Part shown: in pieces, positions 1 through 6,644 of the stretch
Numbering within the stretch: the stretch's first letter is position 1
Layout of the letters: each line of letters starts with the position of its first letter
DNA from: Comamonadaceae bacterium
GTDB taxonomy: Bacteria; Pseudomonadota; Gammaproteobacteria; Burkholderiales; Burkholderiaceae
Reading direction: 5' to 3'
DNA length: 9,247 nucleotides
Assembly (NCBI GenBank): GCA_947484245.1
Contig: CANKOT010000086.1
Span: 1 to 9,247 of the forward strand
The notes under the pieces: model-generated
Seen by the model: the letters and a program-made list of their open reading frames with translations, nothing else
Told to the model about the DNA's origin: nothing
Database searches by the model: none
Program-made: the position numbers and the translations under genes

Positions 1-375
1 CCGCGCTTGTACAAAGAAGTTCGCCCGGGCTCTGACTATCAGTTTTCTTTGCAGTTGTTGAAAAAATTCAAAGCACTGTTTCCGCATGTTCCAACCAAAA
101 GCGGCTTGATGGTGGGCCTTGGTGAAACAGACGAAGAGATTTTGCAAGTCATGCAAGAAATGCGCGATCACAACATCGAAATGCTCACCTTGGGGCAGTA
201 CCTTGCGCCATCCACCAGCCACCTGACCGTGAAGCGCTATGTTCATCCTGACACCTTCAAAATGTTTGAAGAAAAAGCCTACGCGATGGGCTTCAAACAT
301 GCAGCAGTGGGTGCCATGGTGCGTTCAAGTTATCACGCCGACCAACAAGCGCACGGTGCAAGTTTGGCCAGCTAA
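1..375 (+). CDS. lipA: Lipoyl synthase, C-terminal part (5' end outside window)
   Basis: Radical SAM enzyme that inserts two sulfur atoms into protein-bound octanoyl groups, making the lipoyl cofactor of 2-oxoacid dehydrogenases and the glycine cleavage system in the cytoplasm. The frame is open from base 1 and gives 124 residues, roughly the last 40% of a protein that is usually about 320 residues. Visible family motifs are [12 protein letters not shown] (local residues 32-43), the YLAPS...HL..KRYVHP segment (68-83) and the near-terminal RSSYHAD (108-114), whose serine ligates the auxiliary [4Fe-4S] cluster in characterised LipA. The N-terminal cysteine motifs, including CxxxCxxC, lie outside the window. 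The gene ends at TAA (373-375), four bases before the stop codon of the convergent ptsI. Its last codons sit in a perfect palindrome. lipB is a common upstream neighbour but cannot be seen here. Confidence 0.97.
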   Translation, partial: PRLYKEVRPGSDYQFSLQLLKKFKALFPHVPTKSGLMVGLGETDEEILQVMQEMRDHNIEMLTLGQYLAPSTSHLTVKRYVHPDTFKMFEEKAYAMGFKHAAVGAMVRSSYHADQQAHGASLAS

Positions 376-390
376 TGCATTAGCTGGCCA
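365..390. repeat. Perfect 26-bp palindrome across the lipA/ptsI convergent stops, possible bidirectional terminator hairpin
   Basis: Each half reads TGGCCAGCTAATG, and the second half is its exact reverse complement. The symmetry stops at both ends (T364 opposite T391). It contains the lipA stop codon (373-375) and the ptsI stop codon (380-382, read on the minus strand), so both proteins end in -Ala-Ser. As RNA, either strand would form a stem of about 11 bp with a short loop. No T-tract follows on either side, so if it terminates transcription it is not a textbook intrinsic terminator. It may instead act as a 3'-end stabiliser or a Rho-assisted stop. Confidence 0.75.
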
Positions 391-2131
391 TCAAGCTAGA
401 AGGATCATCTGACTCAAGCACTTGCTGCGCAAACGCTTTGAGCTTGGCCGCATCTGAGCGCAAAATTTGCTGCTTCACATGCAAGACCTGCGAGGGGTGC
501 ATCGAAAAACTTTTCAAGCCCATGCCCAACAGCAAACGGGTCATGCTCACATCCCCGGCCATCTCGCCACACACCGAAACATGCTTGCCTTGCGCCGCAC
601 CTTCGGCAATGGTGTCGGCCACCAGCCTCAGCACCGCAGGGTGCAAGGGGTCGTACAAATGGGCCACACTTTCGTCGGCACGGTCAATGGCCAACGTGTA
701 CTGAATGAGGTCGTTGGTGCCAATTGATAAAAAGTCAAAGTGCTTTAAGAACAACTTCAGCGACAAGGCTGCAGCAGGAATTTCGATCATGGCGCCCAAC
801 TGCACCGGGCCATACGCCACGCCGCGTGCATCCAAATCGAGCTGCGCTTGCTTGACCAAGGCAAGCGTCTGATGAATCTCGCTGGCGTGCGCCAGCATGG
901 GCACCAATAGATTGACTTTGCCCAAAGCAGCCGCTCTCAAAATAGCACGCAGCTGAGTTAAGAACATTTCAGGATCGGCCAAGCTCCATCGAATGGCTCG
1001 CAGACCAAGCGCTGGGTTCAAGTGAGCAGCATCGTGCCTGGCTTCATCCAAGGGCTTGTCAGCCCCGACATCCACCGTGCGAATGGTGACGGGCAAGCCC
1101 TGCATGCCCTCCACCGCGCGGCGATATTGCTGGAACTGCTCTTCTTCATCTGGCAAATTTCCTTGCCGCCCCATGAACAAAAATTCGCTGCGGAAAAGAC
1201 CCACGCCAAGAGCGCCCACCTGCAAAGCACCCTTGGCATCTTCCGGCATTTCGATGTTGGCGAGCAATTCAATTTTTTGGCCATCTAAGGTGACGGAAGG
1301 GGTGTGGCGAAGTCGGCTCAGGCGCTCGCGCTCTAAATCGCCCTGGCGTTGCTTGAAACCATACTCCGCCAAGATGATGGAAGAAGGGTCGACAATGACC
1401 ACGCCCGCATCACCATCAATGATGATCCAGTCGTCTTGCCGAATCAGCTGGCTGGCGCTGCGTGCTCCCACCACAGCGGGAATGTCTAGGCTTCTGGCAA
1501 CAATGGCCGTGTGCGATGTTTTGCCGCCAACGTCTGTCACAAATCCCGTGAACACACTTTGCTTAAATTGCAGCATGTCGGCTGGTGACAAGTCATGCGC
1601 CACCAACACCAAAGGCACATCCAAGGTGTCGCCCAATTGCAACTCTTGTTGGGGCCTGGCTTGTGGCTTGATGCGCACCACGGGTAAGTTACCGCCTTTT
1701 AAAAAATGCAGAATACGCTCAATCACTTGCTCGAGGTCCGCCTTGCGCTCGCGCAAATAGGCATCTTCCATTTCGTCAAACTGTCGGCCAATGACTTCCA
1801 TTTGACTGGTGAGGGCCCACTCTGCGTTGTAAAGCCGCTTTTCTATCCACTGCTTCACATCCAGGGACAAACTCTCGTCTTCTAGCAGCATGAGGTGAAC
1901 ATCGAGCAAGGCCCCCAACTCGGGCGGTGCTTCGGCTGTCAGATCGTTTTGAAGTCGCCTTAGCTCTTCAATGACGGCATCGCGAGCTTGTCGCAAACGA
2001 GCAATTTCTGCTCCCACTTGATCGGGCTGAATGAAGTAGTGCGCAACATCCACACGGCTCGAAGCCACCAGCACCGCCCGTCCAATGGCGATGCCTCGTG
2101 CAACCGCTAGGCCATGGATGCTGAATGTCAT
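380..2131 (-). CDS. ptsI: PTS Enzyme I (phosphoenolpyruvate-protein phosphotransferase)
   Basis: Cytoplasmic enzyme that takes phosphate from phosphoenolpyruvate onto a histidine and passes it to HPr. The 583 residues are close to the usual length (about 575-590). In order: an N-terminal HPr-binding domain; the phosphohistidine loop GGKTSHTAIVARS with active His207; the PEP-binding barrel with GVGLFRSEFLFMGR (about 309-322), GADKPL (356-361), NPALGLRAIR (372-381) and IGTNDLIQYTLAIDRAD (470-486); and the catalytic Cys521 in VCGEMAGD. All expected catalytic residues are present, so it should be active. The ATG at 2131 overlaps the HPr stop by 4 nt (ATGA), which suggests translational coupling. 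It is the last gene of the operon and converges with lipA. No sugar-specific EIIB or EIIC lies nearby, so a regulatory phosphorelay role is plausible (inference). Confidence 0.98.
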   Translation of the reverse strand: MTFSIHGLAVARGIAIGRAVLVASSRVDVAHYFIQPDQVGAEIARLRQARDAVIEELRRLQNDLTAEAPPELGALLDVHLMLLEDESLSLDVKQWIEKRLYNAEWALTSQMEVIGRQFDEMEDAYLRERKADLEQVIERILHFLKGGNLPVVRIKPQARPQQELQLGDTLDVPLVLVAHDLSPADMLQFKQSVFTGFVTDVGGKTSHTAIVARSLDIPAVVGARSASQLIRQDDWIIIDGDAGVVIVDPSSIILAEYGFKQRQGDLERERLSRLRHTPSVTLDGQKIELLANIEMPEDAKGALQVGALGVGLFRSEFLFMGRQGNLPDEEEQFQQYRRAVEGMQGLPVTIRTVDVGADKPLDEARHDAAHLNPALGLRAIRWSLADPEMFLTQLRAILRAAALGKVNLLVPMLAHASEIHQTLALVKQAQLDLDARGVAYGPVQLGAMIEIPAAALSLKLFLKHFDFLSIGTNDLIQYTLAIDRADESVAHLYDPLHPAVLRLVADTIAEGAAQGKHVSVCGEMAGDVSMTRLLLGMGLKSFSMHPSQVLHVKQQILRSDAAKLKAFAQQVLESDDPSSLMAS

Positions 2132-2397
2132 TCGCTCTCGCCAAATTTATCTGCAAACAAGGCCAGAACTGCATCCAAGGCTTCTTGGGCTCGATCACCG
2201 TCGGTGTCAATGGTCACCTGACTGCCAATACCCGCGGCCAACATCATCACGCCCATGATGCTTTTGGCATTGACTCTGCGCTCGCCTTTGGCAATCCAAA
2301 TTTCACACGGAAAACCACCCGCCAACTTGGTCAGTTTGGCGGAGGCACGCGCGTGTAAACCCAGCTTATTGCTGATGGTCGTGGTAGCTAGGAGCAT
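2128..2397 (-). CDS. ptsH: HPr phosphocarrier protein
   Basis: Small cytoplasmic phosphocarrier that accepts phosphate from Enzyme I and donates it to EIIA. At 89 residues it is typical for HPr. The active-site motif KLGLHARASAKL carries His15 at the canonical position. The regulatory Ser46 lies in NAKSIMGVMML, the motif recognised by HPr kinase/phosphorylase in organisms that have HprK, which many beta-proteobacteria do. No hprK is visible in this window. The ATG at 2397 is chosen because it places His and Ser at residues 15 and 46. That start lies 32 nt inside the 3' end of the EIIA gene, so its ribosome site is within EIIA coding sequence, and no strong Shine-Dalgarno sequence is seen. The stop overlaps the ptsI start by 4 nt. 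Confidence 0.97.
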   Translation of the reverse strand: MLLATTTISNKLGLHARASAKLTKLAGGFPCEIWIAKGERRVNAKSIMGVMMLAAGIGSQVTIDTDGDRAQEALDAVLALFADKFGESE

Positions 2398-2809
2398 GTC
2401 GAGGTCCAGATTGATTTTGAGGGGCTGTAGAGCCTACCGGCATGATCCCTTGAGCGCCGCCTGCTTGCGCACGCGCAGCCAGGGCGTCTAAGGTTTCATG
2501 GCGATAACAAACACTGCGAAGCAACATGGGCAGGTTGACGCCAGCGAGCAGACGGGTGTCAATGCCATCATTGAGTTTTTGCGCCACATTCGATGGGGTG
2601 GCACCAAACACGTCACTGAGGAGCAAGACTTCTGAGGTGTTAAGCCGTGCCATGGCCGCCTTGGCCAGCAACAAACTTTCTTCGGGGCTTGCATTGGGCG
2701 CGATGTCCAAAGCTTCAACACCAGATGCACATTCAGGAAAGACATGCAAAGCGCACTCTCGCAAGGCAGAAGCCAGCGGTGCGTGAGCGACAATAAGAAT
2801 TCCGATCAT
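2366..2809 (-). CDS. PTS EIIA component, mannose/fructose (ManX-type) family
   Basis: Cytoplasmic EIIA that is phosphorylated by HPr on His9 (motif ILIVAHAPLA). The 147-residue protein has the compact EIIA-Man fold signatures: the N-terminal MIGILIVAHA strand, the conserved Asp66 in LLLSDVFGATPSN (62-74), and GVNLPMLLR (90-98). The tail after about residue 125 is polar and ends in a His/Gln-rich stretch (HDHQQ), which may be flexible. E. coli ManX fuses IIA to IIB, but no IIB domain is present here and no IIC or IID gene is nearby. Its phosphorylation state may therefore regulate other processes rather than drive sugar uptake (inference). The start overlaps the MFS stop by 4 nt (ATGA), and its 3' end overlaps ptsH by 32 nt. 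In related beta-proteobacteria this gene usually heads the EIIA-ptsH-ptsI block. Confidence 0.93.
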   Translation of the reverse strand: MIGILIVAHAPLASALRECALHVFPECASGVEALDIAPNASPEESLLLAKAAMARLNTSEVLLLSDVFGATPSNVAQKLNDGIDTRLLAGVNLPMLLRSVCYRHETLDALAARAQAGGAQGIMPVGSTAPQNQSGPRHAPSYHDHQQ

Positions 2810-4071
2810 GCTGAATTATCGCGGTTTGCCCAGTGAAAATAAACATAGGACAACACGGCGCACAAACCAAAGACTGAAAAAGCCGCTTGAAAGGCCAAAA
2901 CAGGTGGCCAACCCAGCGACTTGAACAAATCAATGCCCAAGCCAATGCCCCACTGAACCACGAACACGCCAACAAAAATAACCAAGTTGTAGGCAGAGAG
3001 TGCACGTCCCGCCAAGTGGGGCGGAAAGGCCATGCCCACCGTGGGCTGAGCCAAAGAAACAAAGGTGCTGCTGATACAAAACAAGGTCAAAGCCAGCGCG
3101 GTGTTGTCGCCCAGTTGAGGTCCGTACACAATCACCCAAGCCAGCACCACGAAGCTAATGGGTTGACCCCATGAAATAACTTGATTGGGCGAAATACCAC
3201 GCTTTGCAAAATGAGGCGTGACCAGGCCCCAAGCCCAAAAAGTAGCCAACATGGCGAGGTTGATGCCAAACAAACCCGTTGCAGCATCCAGTGCCGAGTA
3301 GCCCCCGACCACGGTCATCCAAGGCGCCACCCAAAGGGTCTGTAGTGCCACCAAACCACCGTAACAAAAAAAGCCCAGCGGAGCCATGCGCCAAAAATAG
3401 GCGCTGCGCCAAATGGGAGCATAGCCCTCTTCACTTTCAACGGCTTTCGTGGGGGAGTCTTGTGAATCTGCTGCAGCGTTTGCCCACACGGGCACCAGCA
3501 CATAAATCATGACCATCGACAAAACGACCAAAACGGCCATGCCCACAAAAATAGCTCGCCATCCCACAATCGGCATGAGCCATTGGATGGGCAACGTTGA
3601 TGAGACCATGCCCAAAGAACCTGTCATGAGCATCCAAGAGTTGGCGCGCAACTGGGCGCCAGGGGACATCCATCTTCGATAGCCGGTCAAAGGCGCCATC
3701 AAACAAGCGCTGACACCCACACCACACAAAACCCGAGCCAGCCAAAGGCCCATGAAACTCTGGGCCATCGCAAAAGCGATGCAGCCCAAAACGGCAATCA
3801 CCAGAAAAGACAATAAGACTTTTTTAGGCCCATGCTTGTCAAGCCATTTGCCCAAAGGAAGTTGCGTGGCTGAAAAACCCAAAAAGTAGCCGCCCGCCAA
3901 CAAGCCTAGGTCTTGCGCAGACAGCGCCAACTCTTGGGTCAGGGTGGGCGACAACGTGGCCGTGATGGCGCGAATCAAATTCGAAAAGAAATAAGCTGCG
4001 GCAAAGGCCAAAAAGACCCCCACCATTTGTCGGCGCTGCAAAATGGGGCTCGTCTCTGTGTTCAGGGTCAT
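2806..4071 (-). CDS. Major facilitator superfamily transporter, substrate unknown
   Basis: Predicted inner-membrane secondary transporter of 421 residues with about 12 hydrophobic segments, the usual MFS size. The loop after the second helix has a good motif A, GKWLDKHGPKKVL (74-86). A hydrophilic central loop with acidic residues (about 198-222) separates the two six-helix halves. An arginine sits in or near helix 1 (SNLIRAITATLSP, R34). The second half has GRALSAYNLVIFVG (355-368) before the final helices. The N-terminus is cytoplasmic and short. The substrate cannot be read from the sequence, and organic anion or drug transport are both possible. The ATG at 4071 overlaps the lipoprotein stop by ATGA, and its own stop overlaps the EIIA start by ATGA. 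It therefore appears to be co-translated with the PTS proteins, which is suggestive but does not prove a functional link. Confidence 0.92.
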   Translation of the reverse strand: MTLNTETSPILQRRQMVGVFLAFAAAYFFSNLIRAITATLSPTLTQELALSAQDLGLLAGGYFLGFSATQLPLGKWLDKHGPKKVLLSFLVIAVLGCIAFAMAQSFMGLWLARVLCGVGVSACLMAPLTGYRRWMSPGAQLRANSWMLMTGSLGMVSSTLPIQWLMPIVGWRAIFVGMAVLVVLSMVMIYVLVPVWANAAADSQDSPTKAVESEEGYAPIWRSAYFWRMAPLGFFCYGGLVALQTLWVAPWMTVVGGYSALDAATGLFGINLAMLATFWAWGLVTPHFAKRGISPNQVISWGQPISFVVLAWVIVYGPQLGDNTALALTLFCISSTFVSLAQPTVGMAFPPHLAGRALSAYNLVIFVGVFVVQWGIGLGIDLFKSLGWPPVLAFQAAFSVFGLCAVLSYVYFHWANRDNSA

Positions 4072-4610
4072 TTCAAACTTTCAATCAACTGCTCAGCGCT
4101 TTGGTCTTGTTTGGCGCTCTGGTTTTGATAAACCACGGCATGCACCAACCTCACCGACTCGCCTTCTAAATGAGAAAACCAAACAGCTTGGGCTTGAACA
4201 GCTTGGCCGTTGGCAGATGTGCCCAAAGCCTTGACGCGAAGTGCGCCAGGCAAGGCTGACACTCGGCTTGGCGACCAAGTCAGGTCTTCTTGCTGAGTCG
4301 CCCGCATGTTTTGCAAGGTGGCCATCCGCCAACCTTTCAATATTTCAACGCGATCGGCCGTTGCTGGCACTTGGGCTGTCATGACAGCCCAAACCGCATC
4401 ATTGGCCTCGCAGCCCACCATCGAGAGAGCCATCGCATGCCCCGCCATATTGACGGACTGAGTGGTTTTGTCTGGCTTGCACGGCAGTTCCAACTTGAGG
4501 TTCGTCCCCTCCAATTGCACGGCCCGCCAATTCAAGCTGGGTTGGCATGCGGTGAGACCGCCGATAGAGATCAAGACGGCTGCCGCATGCTTCAAAAAAT
4601 AATTGCGCAT
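4068..4610 (-). CDS. Predicted lipoprotein of unknown function
   Basis: A 180-residue protein with a lipoprotein signal peptide: a short start with one lysine (MRNYFLKH), a hydrophobic core AAAVLISIGG, and the lipobox LTAC with Cys22 as the predicted lipidated residue. Residue +2 is Gln, so outer-membrane sorting is expected rather than retention in the inner membrane. The mature part includes ELPCKPDKT (41-49) and a second cysteine at C67 (MVGCEAN), and C44 and C67 could form a periplasmic disulfide. No known enzymatic motif was recognised. The ATG at 4610 is chosen because it begins directly at the signal peptide. The frame stays open further upstream, but that would overlap the divergent CoA-transferase gene. 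No strong ribosome site is seen. It is the first gene of the lipoprotein-MFS-EIIA-HPr-EI operon and overlaps the MFS start by 4 nt. Confidence 0.85.
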   Translation of the reverse strand: MRNYFLKHAAAVLISIGGLTACQPSLNWRAVQLEGTNLKLELPCKPDKTTQSVNMAGHAMALSMVGCEANDAVWAVMTAQVPATADRVEILKGWRMATLQNMRATQQEDLTWSPSRVSALPGALRVKALGTSANGQAVQAQAVWFSHLEGESVRLVHAVVYQNQSAKQDQSAEQLIESLK

Positions 4611-4662
4611 GGTTTGATTATCAACGCCTGCATGTGAGTTTATTTTTCGCGACAATGTGGGT
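4611..4662. promoter_or_regulatory. 52-bp divergent intergenic region, must hold or adjoin two promoters
   Basis: This short gap separates the minus-strand lipoprotein/PTS operon from the plus-strand CoA-transferase. On the minus strand a GATAAT hexamer (4617-4622) would place the transcript start almost at the lipoprotein ATG. On the plus strand TTGATT (4614-4619) and TTTATT (4639-4644) are a weak -35/-10 pair with a long 19-bp spacer. A small inverted repeat, TTGAT-T-ATCAA, spans 4614-4624. None of these is convincing alone. The region is called regulatory because of the divergent layout. Promoters may also lie inside the neighbouring coding ends. Confidence 0.35.
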
Positions 4663-5907
4663 ATGAATTCATTAGACGGCATCCGTATTCTCGACCTCTC
4701 CCGCGTGCTCGCGGGCCCTTGGTGCACCCAAACATTGGCCGACCTCGGAGCCGATGTGATCAAAATTGAACGCCCAGGTGCAGGCGATGACACCCGCAGC
4801 TGGGGCCCCCCTTTTTTGAAAGATGCTCAAGGCAACGATACACCTGAAGCAGCCTATTACTTAGGCGCCAACAGAAATAAGCGCTCACTCACATGCGATA
4901 TTTCCAAAGCAGAGGGTCAAGCCCTCATTCGGGAATTGGTGGTGCATTGTGATGTCTTCATTGAAAACTTCAAAGTGGGCGACATGGCCCGCTACGGCCT
5001 TGATTACCCCAGTTTGAAAGCCCTCCATCCACGACTTGTTTATTGCAGCGTCACTGGCTTTGGCCAAACCGGCCCTTACAGCGAGCGGGCTGGATATGAC
5101 TATGCGGTTCAAGGCATTGGCGGCCTCATGAGCGTCACAGGAGAACGAGACGACCTGGGTGGTGGGCCGCAAAAGGTGGGCGTTGCCGTGGCCGATTTGT
5201 TCACGGGCATGTATGCCTCGGTGGGGATCTTGGCAGCTTTAAGGCATGCCGAAAAAACGGGCGAGGGCCAATATGTCGACATGGCTTTGTTGGACACTCA
5301 AGTTGCCATGCTCGCCAATTTGGGGGCCAACTATTTGGTGAGTGGCAAAACGCCTGAACGAGCCGGCAATGCGCATCAAAACATCGTGCCCTACCAAGTC
5401 TTTGAGGTGATGCCAGCACCAAACGCCGCGCCTGGTTCGCGCGATCATCTGATTTTGGCGGTTGGCAATGATGGACAGTTTGCCAAGTTTTGCGAAGTCG
5501 CTGGTCACCCCGAATTGGCCCATGATCCACGCTTTGGCAAGAACACCGAGCGCGTCAAAAACAGAACCACCTTGGTGCCACTGCTTGAAAAGATCATGAT
5601 GACAAGGCCGAAAGCGGCATGGTTGACAGCCCTTGAGTTGGCAAAAGTGCCCTGTGGTGCCATCAACAATTTGGCGGAAGTTTTTGCAGACCCGCAGGTG
5701 ACGGCTCGCAACATGGTGAGCACCTGGCAACACCCGCATCAAAAAGATTTGCGATTGGTTGCGAGTCCACTGAAGCTCAGCCTCACCCCTGTGCGGCAAG
5801 ACCATGTGCCGCCTCAACTGGGGCAACACACCACACAACTTCTGCAAGAGGTGCTGGATTACAGCGCCTCACAAATTGAACAACTTCACACCAAAGGGGT
5901 GATCTAA
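4663..5907 (+). CDS. Class III (CaiB/BaiF family) CoA-transferase
   Basis: Transfers CoA between an acyl-CoA and a free carboxylate in the cytoplasm. Numbered from the ATG at 4663 it has 414 residues, normal for the family. Characteristic segments are the N-terminal GIRILDLSRVLAGPW (6-20), LADLGADVIKIERPGAGDDTR (26-45), NRNKRSL, the FIENFKVG loop, the GFGQTGPY turn (132-139), and GVAVADLFTG with the predicted catalytic Asp178, which forms the acyl-aspartate anhydride in studied members. The RPGAGDDTR...WGPPF and LGQHTT...VL near-terminal segments recall the succinyl-CoA:glutarate CoA-transferase-like branch, but substrate cannot be assigned from this. An in-frame GTG at 4657 would add two residues, and the ATG is preferred from the family start (MN-LDGIR). 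It is followed by a hydrolase with a 1-nt overlap. Confidence 0.95.
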   Translation: MNSLDGIRILDLSRVLAGPWCTQTLADLGADVIKIERPGAGDDTRSWGPPFLKDAQGNDTPEAAYYLGANRNKRSLTCDISKAEGQALIRELVVHCDVFIENFKVGDMARYGLDYPSLKALHPRLVYCSVTGFGQTGPYSERAGYDYAVQGIGGLMSVTGERDDLGGGPQKVGVAVADLFTGMYASVGILAALRHAEKTGEGQYVDMALLDTQVAMLANLGANYLVSGKTPERAGNAHQNIVPYQVFEVMPAPNAAPGSRDHLILAVGNDGQFAKFCEVAGHPELAHDPRFGKNTERVKNRTTLVPLLEKIMMTRPKAAWLTALELAKVPCGAINNLAEVFADPQVTARNMVSTWQHPHQKDLRLVASPLKLSLTPVRQDHVPPQLGQHTTQLLQEVLDYSASQIEQLHTKGVI

Positions 5908-6641
5908 TGGCGCGATTTTTATTGGTGCATGGCGCATGGCATGGTGCTTGGTGCTGGCGGCACGTCACCGAAGGCCTCATTCGTGCAGGCCACAGCGCGC
6001 ACGCTGTGACGCTGACCGGTTTGGGCGAGCGCTCGCATTTGTTGCACCGTGGCATTGATTTAGAAACGCACATTCAAGATGTCTTGCAAGCGCTAGACGC
6101 TGAGGAAATGCAAGATGCCATCTTGGTGGTGCACTCCTACGCTGGCATGCTGGGCACGGCCGTGGCTGATCGACGCACCGATCGCTTAAAGCACTTGGTC
6201 TACTTAGATGCTGTGGTTCCCAAGCCAGGCGAAAGCTGGAGCAGCACGCACGCCAGTGCCACACAAAAGGCGCGCATCGATGCAGCGGCTGAAAGTATCA
6301 ATAACAGCTTTCCGCCGCCAGATCCTTCCGTATTTGGCCTGTCTGCTGAAGGCTATGAATGGGTTCAAAGACAACAAACACCGCACCCTGGCGGCACGTA
6401 CCAGCCTAATTTGAACTTTGACCCAGCACGCGTTGCCAGCGTGCCTCGAACCTTCATCAATTGCACGACTCCGCCATTGGCCACCATTGATGCTGTGAGG
6501 CGCCGAGTGGTCGACCCACAATTTTGGGATGGCTTGTGGCAACAAAACTCACGCGTGATCGAAATGAAAACGGGGCACGACCCGATGATCAGTGCCCCGA
6601 CAGAATTGACAGCGCTGCTGTTGGCATGCGCTGAAGATTAA
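5907..6641 (+). CDS. Alpha/beta-fold hydrolase (esterase / hydroxynitrile lyase-like family)
   Basis: Small, probably cytoplasmic alpha/beta hydrolase of 244 residues with no signal peptide. The N-terminus has the oxyanion-hole motif LVHGAWHGAWCW (6-17) typical of the hydroxynitrile lyase/methylesterase-like branch. The nucleophile elbow is VVHSYAG with Ser77, and the catalytic histidine is likely His224 in KTGHDPMISAP. The elbow has Val where most relatives have Gly (GHSxxG), which is tolerated in some members. The acidic triad member is not obvious: the position after the PRTFIN strand (179-185) reads CTTPP rather than CTxD, and D195 or D203 are candidates. The start ATG overlaps the CoA-transferase stop by 1 nt (TAATG). 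A strong AAAGGGG ribosome site (5893-5899) lies 7 nt upstream. The pair probably acts in one acyl or ester metabolic step (inference). Confidence 0.92.
   Translation: MARFLLVHGAWHGAWCWRHVTEGLIRAGHSAHAVTLTGLGERSHLLHRGIDLETHIQDVLQALDAEEMQDAILVVHSYAGMLGTAVADRRTDRLKHLVYLDAVVPKPGESWSSTHASATQKARIDAAAESINNSFPPPDPSVFGLSAEGYEWVQRQQTPHPGGTYQPNLNFDPARVASVPRTFINCTTPPLATIDAVRRRVVDPQFWDGLWQQNSRVIEMKTGHDPMISAPTELTALLLACAED
6567..6599 (-). terminator. Candidate intrinsic terminator for the cytochrome c' gene, inside the hydrolase coding sequence
   Basis: On the minus strand, CGGGGCAC (6599-6592) pairs perfectly with GTGCCCCG (6578-6571) around a 13-nt loop, followed directly by TTTTC. The 8-bp, very GC-rich stem plus T-tract lies about 45 nt past the cytochrome c' stop codon. 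It falls within codons of the convergent hydrolase that include its predicted catalytic His224. The T-tract is short (four), so efficiency is uncertain. On the plus strand no T-tract follows, so hydrolase transcription should not be stopped by it. Confidence 0.5.
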
Positions 6642-6644
6642 GGA

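Noticed and set aside
1056..1760. Long plus-strand open frame (234 residues) opposite ptsI
   Set aside because: It lies wholly antisense to an intact Enzyme I gene with all catalytic motifs, and its translation is low-complexity Ser/Pro/Arg/Lys-rich with no recognisable domain. It is a shadow frame.
4614..4624. TTGAT-T-ATCAA as an Fnr box
   Set aside because: The half-sites resemble Fnr/Crp-family half-sites, but the spacing is 1 nt instead of 4, so it does not fit the known operator.
4657..4662. GTG at 4657 as the CoA-transferase start
   Set aside because: It adds only two residues and lacks a better ribosome site. The ATG at 4663 matches the usual family N-terminus. It cannot be strictly excluded.
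4611..4793. N-terminal extension of the lipoprotein to a start at 4793
   Set aside because: The extra 61 residues would overlap the divergent CoA-transferase gene and would bury the lipoprotein signal peptide internally. The ATG at 4610 starts exactly at the signal peptide.
5239..5847. Minus-strand open frame (202 residues) opposite the CoA-transferase
   Set aside because: It is antisense to a well-supported CaiB-family gene, has no family signature, and reads as Cys/His/Arg-rich noise.
6204..6545. Minus-strand open frame (113 residues) opposite the hydrolase
   Set aside because: It is antisense to the alpha/beta hydrolase, with no motif and no plausible ribosome site.
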